Assembly: GCA_965221195.1 (NCBI GenBank) | Contig: OZ244864.1 | Span: 1,736,001 to 1,800,000 of the forward strand | Origin: Poriferisodalis sp965221195 | GTDB taxonomy: Bacteria; Actinomycetota; Acidimicrobiia; Acidimicrobiales; Poriferisodalaceae | Direction: 5' to 3' | Length of the DNA stretch: 64,000 bases | Part shown: in pieces, positions 15,873 to 23,908 of the stretch | Position numbering within the stretch: the stretch's first letter is position 1 | How the letters are laid out: every line of letters starts with the position of its first letter | Program-made: the position numbers and the translations under genes | The notes under the pieces: generated by a model | Databases searched by the model: none | What the model saw: only the letters and a program-made list of their open reading frames with translations | Told to the model about the DNA's origin: nothing

Positions 15873-16898
15873 ATGAAGCAGAACTGCGTAGCGCCGCCTA
15901 TTGAGCCGCAGTCTGGATGCACCTCTATGCCACTTACTGACGACCGTCAGACACGCACGCAGCGAGATGGTCAGATAATCACCGGTGATGCTCGCAGCGT
16001 GCTTCGCACTCTGGCTGAGCACAGTGTTGATCTGAGTTTCTGGTCGCCGCCGTACTTTGTCGGTAAGTCGTACGAATCGCATCTCGATTTTGACGGCTGG
16101 CAAACGCTTATCGCGGATGTGGTCGCTGCGCATAGCGACATTCTGCGTCCGGGCGGTTTCATGGTCGTGAATATCGCGGACATCCTTTGCTACGCCGATG
16201 AATCAATGCCTCGCTATCAGGCTGACAACATTGCCCGCAAGACGAGTCCTGTAACGCGTGACGATGTGCTTGCCGCTATGGCGGCCCATCCGGACGCGAG
16301 ACGGCATGAGCTTGCTGCGATGCTCGGCTGCTCTGAGCAGACCGTCCAGCGGCGCTTGGAGGGCAACAATGTGCGCGGCGGCAAGCATGACACCCCGACA
16401 CGAGTGCTGCTGACTAACGGTCTTATTGAGCAATGGGCGCTCAACGTAGGCTTGTATTTGTACGACCGGCGTGTGTGGCACAAGGACCCATGCTGGGCGA
16501 ACAGTCGATGGCATTCCAACAGCTATCGCGCTGTGGACGAGTTTGAGCATGTGCTCGTGTTCTGGCAGCCTGGTGTGGTCACTTATGACCGTGACCGGCT
16601 TGATGCCGCTGAGTGGGCCGACTGGGGAAGCCGCGGTGTTTGGCAGATACCGTCTGTGCGGTCCAACAGTCGTCACGAGGCTGAGTTTCCGACCGAGTTG
16701 GCACGCAGGGTGATCCGACTGTTCAGTCCAGCGGGTGGTCTTGTGCTTGATCCGTTCGTAGGTTCAGGCACGACCACCGCGGTCGCCGCCGCGGAGGGAC
16801 GCCGATGGCTCGGTGTTGAGCTTGACGCTGCCGCTGCCCAACTCGCTCGGCGGCGCACCACAGAAGCGATGGCCGCGCCATGCAAGCAGACCGCGTAG
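15873..16898 (+). CDS. DNA methyltransferase of the SfiI-like restriction-modification system
   Basis: A 341-residue DNA amino-methyltransferase. Motif IV is SPPY (DLSFWSPPYFVGKSY, near residue 55), typical of N4-cytosine enzymes, and motif I (LDPFVGSGTTTAVAAAEG) lies near the C-terminus, so the order is that of the beta class. Between them is a segment that looks like an inserted helix-turn-helix (DVLAAMAAHPDARRHELAAM, then LGCSEQTVQRRLEG), which may aid recognition or self-regulation. The 3' end overlaps the endonuclease gene by 19 nt. An ATG at 15930 is an alternative start. Confidence 0.88.
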   Translation: MKQNCVAPPIEPQSGCTSMPLTDDRQTRTQRDGQIITGDARSVLRTLAEHSVDLSFWSPPYFVGKSYESHLDFDGWQTLIADVVAAHSDILRPGGFMVVNIADILCYADESMPRYQADNIARKTSPVTRDDVLAAMAAHPDARRHELAAMLGCSEQTVQRRLEGNNVRGGKHDTPTRVLLTNGLIEQWALNVGLYLYDRRVWHKDPCWANSRWHSNSYRAVDEFEHVLVFWQPGVVTYDRDRLDAAEWADWGSRGVWQIPSVRSNSRHEAEFPTELARRVIRLFSPAGGLVLDPFVGSGTTTAVAAAEGRRWLGVELDAAAAQLARRRTTEAMAAPCKQTA

Positions 16899-17527
16899 AG
16901 CACATCGAATGTGCCGTGCTGGCCATGGTGGCCCAAGCGCTGACGGACTACTTCGACCGAGCCGTCATTATCTGGCGCGAGGAAACTGACCACCCTCAGG
17001 ACATTGCTGAGGACGTACTACGCGAGGCCATTGACGCAATGGGCCTGTCGGAGATGCATGAGCGTCTATACGGCAAGGTCGATCTTAAGAAAGCGATCTA
17101 CGTTTTTGTTCCCGATGCTGAGCCGGTTGCATTGATGCTCGACGCGAAAGCCGAAAGGGAAAGGCGTACCGCAACGATTCAGATGTCTCAGACCTCAATG
17201 GCGGTGAGGCAGATCCGTAGCGGGCAACTGATCGAACACAAGGGCGCACTTGATCCATTCATCGAGCGAGGGGAACGACGGATGTTGACAGTCACCGTGA
17301 TTGCCAAGTTCGTCTACGAAGAATCAAACGGCCACGACCTAGAGCGCATCATTGTGGCATGCATCCCCAACGGGTTGCTCCAAGAGACCTACAACCCTGA
17401 CGCGTCTAACACCATCTGGCGAGCGGGTCGGAACGCACCGACTTTGAACGAAGACTTTCGCGTGCGGCTCAGCTATGAAAAGCTACGAGCCAAAGCACCG
17501 TGGCGAGTAATCGACATTTACTGTTAG
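16880..17527 (+). CDS. Type II restriction endonuclease, SfiI-like
   Basis: A 215-residue protein co-encoded with the methyltransferase. Segments resemble my recollection of SfiI: VALMLDAKAERERRTATIQ, with an acidic residue and DAK forming a PD-(D/E)xK-type site, then TVIAKFVYEE, LQETYNPDASNTIWRAGR and RVRLSYEKLRAKAPWRV. SfiI is a tetrameric enzyme that cleaves GGCCNNNNNGGCC after bridging two sites. It is somewhat shorter than SfiI. The relationship is judged from memory of the SfiI sequence, not from a search, and the target site is therefore inference. Confidence 0.72.
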   Translation: MQADRVEHIECAVLAMVAQALTDYFDRAVIIWREETDHPQDIAEDVLREAIDAMGLSEMHERLYGKVDLKKAIYVFVPDAEPVALMLDAKAERERRTATIQMSQTSMAVRQIRSGQLIEHKGALDPFIERGERRMLTVTVIAKFVYEESNGHDLERIIVACIPNGLLQETYNPDASNTIWRAGRNAPTLNEDFRVRLSYEKLRAKAPWRVIDIYC

Positions 17528-17605
17528 CCGCTCAATGCGTAGGCACTAATGTGATCCTGCGTGACAGCCCATGCCGTCTGCCACTCGGTGGAGGGAAAAG
17601 TTGTC

Positions 17606-18370
17606 TCAGTCTGTGAGGGTTTCGCTGCTGCGGTACATGGCTTGCTGGCGTACACCGCTGACGTAGGTCTGGACTGCATCGTCGGCCGGTGTTCGTGATT
17701 GGTCCCAGCTTCCCCAGTGGATTAGCTGATCGAGTGGATGGCGGTAGCGAGACTCGGCGCGTCGATGCGGCCAACCAATAGGAACGGTCGTTATTGGCAC
17801 CAGTGGCTCGGGTACGCCCAGCAGTGTTCGAAGATCCCGAGCGGTGGTGTCCTCGCCACCGCCGCTCAGCCATGCTGTCGTCAGACCGTACGCCGCGGCT
17901 GCCAAATGCATGTTCTGCGCCGCAGCGCCGACAGATGCCAACAGGATTTTCTCGTTGTTGGCGGCATATTCGTCGCGCCATCCGTCGTGGTCGCTGACGG
18001 GGTAGGAGTCGACCCAGCGGGGGTCGCAGAACAGCAGCACGATGGCCAGCGAGTTGTGCAGCCAGTGCTTTTTATGCACATGCGGGAAGCCCCGGCAGTG
18101 CTCCACCAGCCGGTCGGCCTGGCGCACAAACACTTCCGAGACGGCTTTCACTTCGGCGCGTTCGGCAGCGACCACAAAATGCCACGGCTGGGTGTTGGCA
18201 CCCGATGGTGCCCAGCGTCCGGCCTCACAGATGCCTCGCAGTACCTCGGTTGGCAGCGGCTCGGGCGGCGGCTCAAAACTGCGCACGGACCGACGCAGCC
18301 GGATCACGTCCATCAGTGACTCAAAGCGCGGAGCCGTCAGATTGTCGTTGGAAGCGCTATCGGCAGCCAT
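17606..18370 (-). CDS. Nitroreductase-family flavoprotein
   Basis: A 254-residue FMN-dependent oxidoreductase. RLRRSVRSFEPPP followed by CEAGRWAPSGANTQPWHFVV is the family's FMN-binding N-terminus, and EKILLASVGAAAQNMHLAA and RTLLGVPEPLVPITTVPIGW are the central and C-terminal signatures. It lies between two restriction-modification systems but shows no functional link to them. The substrate is unknown. Confidence 0.88.
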   Translation of the reverse strand: MAADSASNDNLTAPRFESLMDVIRLRRSVRSFEPPPEPLPTEVLRGICEAGRWAPSGANTQPWHFVVAAERAEVKAVSEVFVRQADRLVEHCRGFPHVHKKHWLHNSLAIVLLFCDPRWVDSYPVSDHDGWRDEYAANNEKILLASVGAAAQNMHLAAAAYGLTTAWLSGGGEDTTARDLRTLLGVPEPLVPITTVPIGWPHRRAESRYRHPLDQLIHWGSWDQSRTPADDAVQTYVSGVRQQAMYRSSETLTD

Positions 18371-18456
18371 GGCTGCAACCTACTTCGGATACGCCGACGA
18401 CTTCTGGCCCAGTGTGTAGTTGGCCCCGAGTGCTTTCGGCCCTGTGTGCGGCTGGC

Positions 18457-18717
18457 TCAGTGTGCAGTTTTTGTGGCTTCCACAATTGCTGTCACTGTTT
18501 TGCGCCCAAGCCCCGAAGCCTCTGCGATCTGACGCAGCGACGCACCCGTTTGGTGAGCAACCCGAATCATGTCGTCGCGCAGGTTTGTTTCTTTGCACGC
18601 GCGTTCAGCGCTGAGCCCGACCACTGCGAGCGCTGCTGCCACCTCGCCATCGGAGCCTGCTCGGTACTTGTTCATGGCAGCGTTAGCAGCTGAAACTTCG
18701 GCTTCGGTGTAGCTCAT
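18457..18717 (-). CDS. Small HTH protein coupled to the type ISP locus
   Basis: An 86-residue protein. The C-terminal half (TGASLRQIAEASGLGRKTV) has the spacing of a helix-turn-helix; the N-terminal half is helical and alanine-rich. The ATG at 18717 is overlapped by the TGA that ends cassette C5 of the type ISP gene (ATGA) and has GAGG 7 nt upstream, so it is probably translated by coupling when C5 is used, or otherwise from the same mRNA. A regulatory role for the restriction locus is a reasonable inference. A fragment of a second copy lies at 15648-15749. Confidence 0.7.
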   Translation of the reverse strand: MSYTEAEVSAANAAMNKYRAGSDGEVAAALAVVGLSAERACKETNLRDDMIRVAHQTGASLRQIAEASGLGRKTVTAIVEATKTAH

Positions 18718-18869
18718 AGTTGACCTCGCAGCCTTTCTGTTGAGGAGCGTAAGTTAGTGGTGCGGGGGAGTGAGCGGCAGGCGGGGTCGATGGCGTGCAA
18801 ATCGTTGAGGCCGCCTGATGCGAGCACGCTAAACACCGTGCGGTTGCTTGGCGCTGCGATTAGGAAGGC
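18714..18869 (-). other. Alternative C-terminal cassette C5 of the type ISP gene
   Basis: Translated from 18869 it begins AFLIAAPSNRTVF, then SVLASGGLNDLHAIDPA and CRSLPR, a tail of about 14 residues, and a TGA at 18714-18716 that overlaps the ATG of the small HTH gene. It is reached only if the upstream tetranucleotide tract puts translation in the read-through frame and the poly-C tract has 15 or 18 bases (18 would give a protein of about 1730 residues). I find no stop in that frame between the poly-C tract and the cassette. This cassette is the one directly coupled to the HTH gene and may be the ancestral end. Confidence 0.75.
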
Positions 18870-18988
18870 GCTCGCCTCAGCAGCACTCTGGTGGCTTGCC
18901 CTGCTGCTAGCAGATGCAGGTCGGCGAGTGTGTTTGTCGCCATCACTGCGGTAACCGCCATGTTCGACGGAGAAGTCAGCGAGATCGC
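18860..18988 (-). other. Alternative C-terminal cassette C4 of the type ISP gene
   Basis: Translated from 18988 it reads AISLTSPSNMAVTAV, then MATNTLADLHLLAAGQATR and VLLRRAPS before a TAA. The DLHLLAAGQ segment is the closest of the five to the usual DLHxLxxGQ motif near the end of type ISP catalytic chains. It is reached with 17 C in the poly-C tract when the tetranucleotide tract has 19 (or 22) units, giving about 1681 residues. It overlaps C3 by 13 nt and C5 by 10 nt in different frames. Confidence 0.78.
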
Positions 18989-19104
18989 TGCCGGGGTAGT
19001 GCCCGTGTGGGTTGATTGGTTCCCGCGGCGCTGAGGTCGATTGGGCTGGTTGTTGCCAGACAGCCGAAGATCGCCCGGTTGTTCGGTGAGGCGATTGCGA
19101 TTGC
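18976..19104 (-). other. Alternative C-terminal cassette C3 of the type ISP gene
   Basis: Translated from 19104 it reads AIAIASPNNRAIFGCL, then ATTSPIDLSAAGTNQPTRAL and PRQRSR before a TGA. It begins at the base after the 16-C tract. With the present 16 C it is in frame with the open frame that leaves the tetranucleotide tract when that tract has 19 or 22 units (about 1642 residues for 19 units). That path includes about 80 residues translated across C1 and C2 in a third frame. Confidence 0.82.
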
Positions 19105-19120
19105 GGGGGGGGGGGGGGGG
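19105..19120 (-). repeat. 16-C homopolymer between cassettes C2 and C3
   Basis: Sixteen consecutive C on the minus strand (G on the plus strand), flanked by GA before and GCAA after in the coding direction. The C2 stop lies 1 nt upstream. Homopolymers of this length slip readily during replication; each change of one base switches the downstream frame between C3, C4 and C5. Confidence 0.97.
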
Positions 19121-19121
19121 T

Positions 19122-19241
19122 CTAAGCCTTGGTTAGACGCGGGGCCGCTCGCGTCGGTCTGCCTGCTATATGCAGGTCCGTCATGGTCGCGGAAGCGATC
19201 ACCGCAAACGGCAGTTGCTGGTCCCGCATAGTCAAGATCGC
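19122..19241 (-). other. Alternative C-terminal cassette C2 of the type ISP gene
   Basis: Translated from 19241 it reads AILTMRDQQLPFAV, then IASATMTDLHIAGRPTR and AAPRLTKA before a TAG. It is closest to C1 (shared AIL, QQLP, IAS-like, DL, GR-TRA, PR) and the same length, 39 residues plus stop, offset by 110 bp. It becomes the C-terminus when the tetranucleotide tract has 21 units (or 18), giving about 1596 residues for 21. It overlaps the end of C1 by 10 bp. Confidence 0.8.
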
Positions 19242-19351
19242 CGGCCTCGGGGGATTGCTCGGGTTTGGCGTCCGGTAGCGCAGAGATCGAAGAGTCGGTC
19301 GCTGGCGAGGATCCCAAGGGGGAGTTGTTGGGTCTGATTGACGAGAATGGC
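19232..19351 (-). other. C-terminal cassette C1 of the type ISP gene (currently in frame)
   Basis: The final 39 residues of the present reading frame: AILVNQTQQLPLGI, then LASDRLFDLCATGRQTRAI and PRGRRS before a TGA. With 20 tetranucleotide units this is the C-terminus. Its pattern (AIL, six to nine residues, hydrophobic-A-S/T, D-L, T-R, P-R) recurs in C2 to C5. Confidence 0.88.
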
Positions 19352-22300
19352 TCGGTCGGTCGGTCGGTCGGTCGGTCGGTCGGTCGGTCGGTCGGTCGGT
19401 CGGTCGGTCGGTCGGTCGGTCGGTCGGTCGGTAAGTTTATTCTTGGGGAACAGGGCGGAGATGGATTTGACGCTGGACAGTATCCGGTCGTCTTCGTAGA
19501 GCCAGAGCTTGGTGAATGGGCGGTAGAGCACCTCGCGAATACGGCGCTCATCGAACTCGATAGAAACGTTTCTTTGGGCTGATTGCCTCAGGCGATCGGT
19601 CCATTTGATACTGCGGATGTCGTCGCTATCTGTCGCAGACTCGAATGTGAAACCGTCTTCATGAATTGCTGTTCGGACTTCTTCGAATCGCTCAATGAGA
19701 CGTTGCACACGGTCGATCAGGTCGTTGCGGCTGAAGGAGTACACATGGGTGTCGCAATTGGTGGTGAGTCCGAGCACGCTCGTGGTGACGGCTGTTCGAG
19801 GATCACTGCTGGTTTGATGGTTCGACTTCGACAGCTTGCATAGCTCGATAGGAAGTTGTTCGAAGGTGCCGTCGGTGATGTTGACCCAGTCGTGTTTGTC
19901 GTTGAGGGGTACCTCAGTGAAGCCTTGGCCTACCTGCGTGGTTTTGGGGGTCAAGCCAGCGAGCCACTCAAACTTTTGGGCCAGGCTGGCGCATTCGGGC
20001 ACTTCTGCGTAATGGAGTCGCCCGGGGCCCTCGGGCGCGTCCGGGTCGCTGACTAGCAGTGTGATCTGCACGCCGTTGCGCGACCCGGCACCGAATATTT
20101 TGTCACCCTCGCGCTTGAATTCTTCTCCCGATTTCATGGCGTCGCCGCGCAGGTTCACTACGTAGATGTCGCTCCACTCGTCGCGCAATGCGGCCCGCAT
20201 TCCAGCCAGCGAGGTGCCGGTAGACAGCGAGTTCGGATGCACCATTGCGACGATGCCAGCTGGTCGCCGCCCGCTCACGAGGCCGCTTGGTTTGGGGTCG
20301 CCGACGCGGTCTGATGCCCAGCGGATGGCTTCCACGTACAGGTTGCCCATTGCTTTGCCTGCGCCTTTGCCGGTTACCTCACGGTGGCGTTTGCCGTAGG
20401 TGTCGCGCACGCGTTGCTCCACCTCGGGGTAGGCGATGTTGGGGTTGTCGTCGTCGGATTGTTTTTGGCCTGCCGACCACGGCGGGTTAGTGATGATGAC
20501 CTTGATGGGCAGTTCGTTTTGCAGTTGGGCTGCGGCGCTGTTGTCGGTGGTGCCCTCCAGCGTCCCAGCAGCAAACGGCCCAGCAGACAGGAACGTGTCG
20601 CAATGAACGATGTTCTCAAACTGGGCGAACTGGGTTTGACCGAGTTCATCGGTAGCGAAGCCGCCTCGTTCTTCCATGCCAGCTTCAATCTTGAGTGCTG
20701 CTACGTAGTAGGCCAGCAACACCACCTCGTTGGCATGCAACTCGAGGCGATACTTGCGCCCAAGGTCGTCTGCGTTGATGATTGGCTGCCCGTCGGCGCT
20801 CTTGACTGTGAGCAACCGGTACAAGAACGTGCCGGTGCCACAAAACGGCTCAAGCACATGGGTGCCTTGCGCGGTGAGGCCTTTGCCGAAATGTCGGTGA
20901 CATAATGCCTCGGTGGTATGCACCATGAAATCGACAATCTCTACCGGTGTGTAAACGAGGCCGAGACGGTCACACGTTGGCTTCATGGCTTCTTTGAAGA
21001 AGCCGTCGTAGATCTCACGCATCAGATCCACCTTGGCGGCAGCTGTGACGTTCTCGCTGAGCATCTGGCGCATCGTCCTGTACGCGCGGGTGAGCGGCTT
21101 CAGTTCGGCCTCAAACAATTGGTTCGCTAACGCATAACCCACCAACACATCAGACTCACTGGCGCTCTTGTTGGCGCCTTCGCTATCTAGAACATCATTC
21201 GCATTGGCGAAGCTGGCAAGCAGTCGGTCCATGGCCCGACTCATTGGGTTTTGCTTGGCAAACCCGTTCTCGGGAAACAAAGCGTCGAAGATCGGAATTG
21301 TCACGACATGCTGGGCCACCATCTCCACGCACTCAGCTTCGGTGACGTGCGATCCGACGGTCTCACGGATCGACTCCACGAACACACCGAATGACGATTG
21401 GGTATCCAGATCGGCCAGCAGCGCGTCAACACGCTGGCGCACCTGCTCACACACCACAGCAGCGTTTTTGCCCCAAGTGGGCCACATCTGACGGTCACCG
21501 CAGACATCCACCATCTTGGAGAACACTTGACGTTCAAGTTCGCGTTTGATCGCCAGCAGGTCTAGCTGTTCGTAGACATGTTCCTTATCGCCTTCTTCAT
21601 CACTGTCGCCGTCGTCGCTGGCGTCGCTGCTGTCGTCAATCGGCGGGCCGATGATGTTGAAAGGCGGCGAGGTGTTGATGCCGTTCAGCCAGTGATCCAC
21701 CCGGTCGTCGTGTGAGCGCAACGCCCGCACTACATCCCAGACAATGCCGAAATCTGACCCTGCCAGCACTTCTTGGCTGGTCATGGCGCTGCCTTCGGGC
21801 ACTACTACCGGAATCACGATGTAGCCGAGCTCTTTGCCGGGTGCCTTGCGGATAGCCCGACCCACCGCCTGGGTGATGTCGATGGTGGACTTGCGCGGAT
21901 CCATAAACACCACCGCGTCGAGCGCTGGCACGTCCACGCCCTCAGAAAGCACCTTGGCGTTAGACAGCACCCGGCAGGTCGGCCCGCTTGTTTCTGTAGC
22001 GTGCTGTTCTGCTGCGTCGCTGCGTTGCTTACCGGCTGTCGTGTCGGTTTCTGCGGCTTTGGGGTGTGTCTCGTTGTGGTCTGTAGGCATTGTTGAGCGG
22101 CCGCCCTGTTCGCGCAGCCAGCCGAGCTGCCGCGCTCGCTCATCAGCGCGAGTGGTGCCGTCCATATGCTGCGTCTGCACTGCCAAGATGTTGCGCCCGT
22201 CGTCGCGCCAGCGCGCCCGCAAGTCGTCGGCGATGGCCGACAACAAGCTGTGTTGCGTGCCTAGCAGTTCGCCGTGATGGCCTGCTGCGCCGACAGTCTT

Positions 22301-23908
22301 GGAGCGCGCAACCGTGTTGGCGAACAAGATCGCGGTGCGCAACGGATCCCCGGTACGGGTGGCGATCTCGCCGCTGACCCGGCCCCGCATCGCGGCGACA
22401 GTCTTCGGGGCGGCGAGCGCGTCGAGCACACCTAGCAGCTTGGTGGCGTAATGCTCGGCCACCAGTCCGCCGCGAGCGTTGGCGCGCTGGCTGGCATCGG
22501 CTTCGCGCAACACTTCGATGTACTTGTCCTCGAGGTCACCATCGCTTGTTGTCTTGCCCACCACGAGTACTCGGTAGTCGCACAGCAAGTCTTGGTCGAT
22601 GGCTTCGCTGAAGCGCAGCTCATACAGGCGGGGCCCATATGTCTGGGGGTCGTCCATTGAGAACGAGTCGAGTTCGCGACCTAACCGCTCAGCGAGCTGG
22701 TCGGCCTGCTTGCGTGCGCGAGGTGTGAACACCCGCGGCGTGGCAGTCATGTACAACCGCCGCAGCGCAGGCAGCGCTTCGCTGTCGTGTGCGAGGTGAA
22801 AGCCTGAGGCACGCTGAGCAGCGGCACTTGTGGCCGAGCCCGAAGCCTCAGCGCGCTCGATGCCGGTGGTGCGATGCGCCTCATCGCAGATGAACAAATC
22901 AAACGGCGTTGTGCCGTGTGCCACGTTGGCATCGACACTGCCCCTAGCAGCCTTGGCCGCTTTGATGGCTTTGGCGAGCACCGGCAGCGACTGATACGTG
23001 GTCAGCACCACCCGCATCTCAGTGTCATCGAGCGGTTTAGCCAAGCGCTGAGCAATAGCATCGCGGTTGGTGCTGACCGGCATCGGCACTTGCGCCAGCC
23101 ATGGCGCGTCGTCGTTAGCTAAGCGGCCCGTGCTGGGGTCTGAGCACACGCCGATGTAGTCGTGGGGCATGGTCTTGTTGGTTGCCCATTCGCGCATGGT
23201 CTGGCCCATCAGCGCAATCGACGGCACCGCATACAGCACACTGCCGCCGCGCCCTGCTGCGGCTTCGGCGGCCCACATAGCGACCAACGATTTTCCGGTG
23301 CCACACGGCATTACCACGGTGCCGCGAGTGTGGGTCTCAAAGCCTTTGGTGATGGCATCGAGCGCTTCTTGTTGGTGAGGCCGAGGTTGTTTGACCTCAG
23401 CTTCCCACCTCACCGTTTCGGGAGCCTTCAGGCCGGCATCCCAGTCCACCGGCCAGGTCTCAAGTTCGGCGAGGTCAACCAGTTTGGTTCTGGCCCGAAT
23501 GAGGTCACCAGACGACCCTTTCGTTACGTGGCCCGTGTTGACCAGCATCGTGGCATCGAACGGTTGGTTGGAACCGATAGTGAGGAACCTTGCGATGTCG
23601 TCGCTGGGCACCGTGCCGTCTTTGTAGAACTTGCACTGAATGGCCCACAGACCAGTGCGTCGATGTAGTGCGACCAAATCAGCGCCGCGATCAGCACCGA
23701 AGCCGTGTGCGACACGGTCGGGCCATTCCATCCATGTCCAGACCTCGTCGAAGCCGAGTTCGGGATTGGCACGCAGAGCAGCCTGCATCACGAGTTCAAA
23801 CCGCTTGCCTTTCTCGTGGTTGCTGAGCGGAAGATTGCGGATGAGCCGAAACACCTCCGGCTCAAAAAGCACCCCTTGGGCAGGCGCAGGCGAATCGAGG
23901 AGCGTCAC
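19232..23908 (-). CDS. Type ISP-like restriction enzyme: Mrr-like nuclease, SF2 helicase, N6-methyltransferase
   Basis: A 1558-residue protein in the present phase. N-terminal Mrr-like nuclease: RGADLVA with Asp near 77, then the QCK triad at 91-93. SF2 ATPase/translocase: GTGKS at 203-207, DEAH at 342-345, and QAVGRAIRKAPGK further on. Gamma-class methyltransferase: motif I VLEPFCGTGTFLYRLL near 1020 and NPPW near 1140. The target-recognition part follows (YRPFTKLWLYEDDRILSSVK), ending with a Thr-Asp-Arg-Pro repeat (1492-1519) and cassette C1. Such single-chain enzymes (LlaGI, LlaBIII) translocate and cut after head-on collision. The usual ISP C-terminal domain is absent here and encoded just upstream. 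The GTG start overlaps that gene's TGA (GTGA). Confidence 0.9.
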   Translation of the reverse strand: MTLLDSPAPAQGVLFEPEVFRLIRNLPLSNHEKGKRFELVMQAALRANPELGFDEVWTWMEWPDRVAHGFGADRGADLVALHRRTGLWAIQCKFYKDGTVPSDDIARFLTIGSNQPFDATMLVNTGHVTKGSSGDLIRARTKLVDLAELETWPVDWDAGLKAPETVRWEAEVKQPRPHQQEALDAITKGFETHTRGTVVMPCGTGKSLVAMWAAEAAAGRGGSVLYAVPSIALMGQTMREWATNKTMPHDYIGVCSDPSTGRLANDDAPWLAQVPMPVSTNRDAIAQRLAKPLDDTEMRVVLTTYQSLPVLAKAIKAAKAARGSVDANVAHGTTPFDLFICDEAHRTTGIERAEASGSATSAAAQRASGFHLAHDSEALPALRRLYMTATPRVFTPRARKQADQLAERLGRELDSFSMDDPQTYGPRLYELRFSEAIDQDLLCDYRVLVVGKTTSDGDLEDKYIEVLREADASQRANARGGLVAEHYATKLLGVLDALAAPKTVAAMRGRVSGEIATRTGDPLRTAILFANTVARSKTVGAAGHHGELLGTQHSLLSAIADDLRARWRDDGRNILAVQTQHMDGTTRADERARQLGWLREQGGRSTMPTDHNETHPKAAETDTTAGKQRSDAAEQHATETSGPTCRVLSNAKVLSEGVDVPALDAVVFMDPRKSTIDITQAVGRAIRKAPGKELGYIVIPVVVPEGSAMTSQEVLAGSDFGIVWDVVRALRSHDDRVDHWLNGINTSPPFNIIGPPIDDSSDASDDGDSDEEGDKEHVYEQLDLLAIKRELERQVFSKMVDVCGDRQMWPTWGKNAAVVCEQVRQRVDALLADLDTQSSFGVFVESIRETVGSHVTEAECVEMVAQHVVTIPIFDALFPENGFAKQNPMSRAMDRLLASFANANDVLDSEGANKSASESDVLVGYALANQLFEAELKPLTRAYRTMRQMLSENVTAAAKVDLMREIYDGFFKEAMKPTCDRLGLVYTPVEIVDFMVHTTEALCHRHFGKGLTAQGTHVLEPFCGTGTFLYRLLTVKSADGQPIINADDLGRKYRLELHANEVVLLAYYVAALKIEAGMEERGGFATDELGQTQFAQFENIVHCDTFLSAGPFAAGTLEGTTDNSAAAQLQNELPIKVIITNPPWSAGQKQSDDDNPNIAYPEVEQRVRDTYGKRHREVTGKGAGKAMGNLYVEAIRWASDRVGDPKPSGLVSGRRPAGIVAMVHPNSLSTGTSLAGMRAALRDEWSDIYVVNLRGDAMKSGEEFKREGDKIFGAGSRNGVQITLLVSDPDAPEGPGRLHYAEVPECASLAQKFEWLAGLTPKTTQVGQGFTEVPLNDKHDWVNITDGTFEQLPIELCKLSKSNHQTSSDPRTAVTTSVLGLTTNCDTHVYSFSRNDLIDRVQRLIERFEEVRTAIHEDGFTFESATDSDDIRSIKWTDRLRQSAQRNVSIEFDERRIREVLYRPFTKLWLYEDDRILSSVKSISALFPKNKLTDRPTDRPTDRPTDRPTDRPTDRPTDRAILVNQTQQLPLGILASDRLFDLCATGRQTRAIPRGRRS
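19353..19432 (-). repeat. Tetranucleotide tract, 20 copies of ACCG, in the type ISP gene
   Basis: Twenty perfect units (CGGT on the plus strand, ACCG on the coding strand) run from 19432 to 19353. They encode Thr-Asp-Arg-Pro repeats in every frame. Because 4 is not a multiple of three, gain or loss of one unit shifts the frame; such tracts are the classical substrate of slipped-strand phase variation in restriction-modification genes. Confidence 0.98.

Noticed and set aside
19353..19432. CRISPR-like or satellite interpretation of the CGGT run
   Set aside because: There are no spacers and the unit is 4 bp; it lies inside a coding frame and fits a phase-variation tract.
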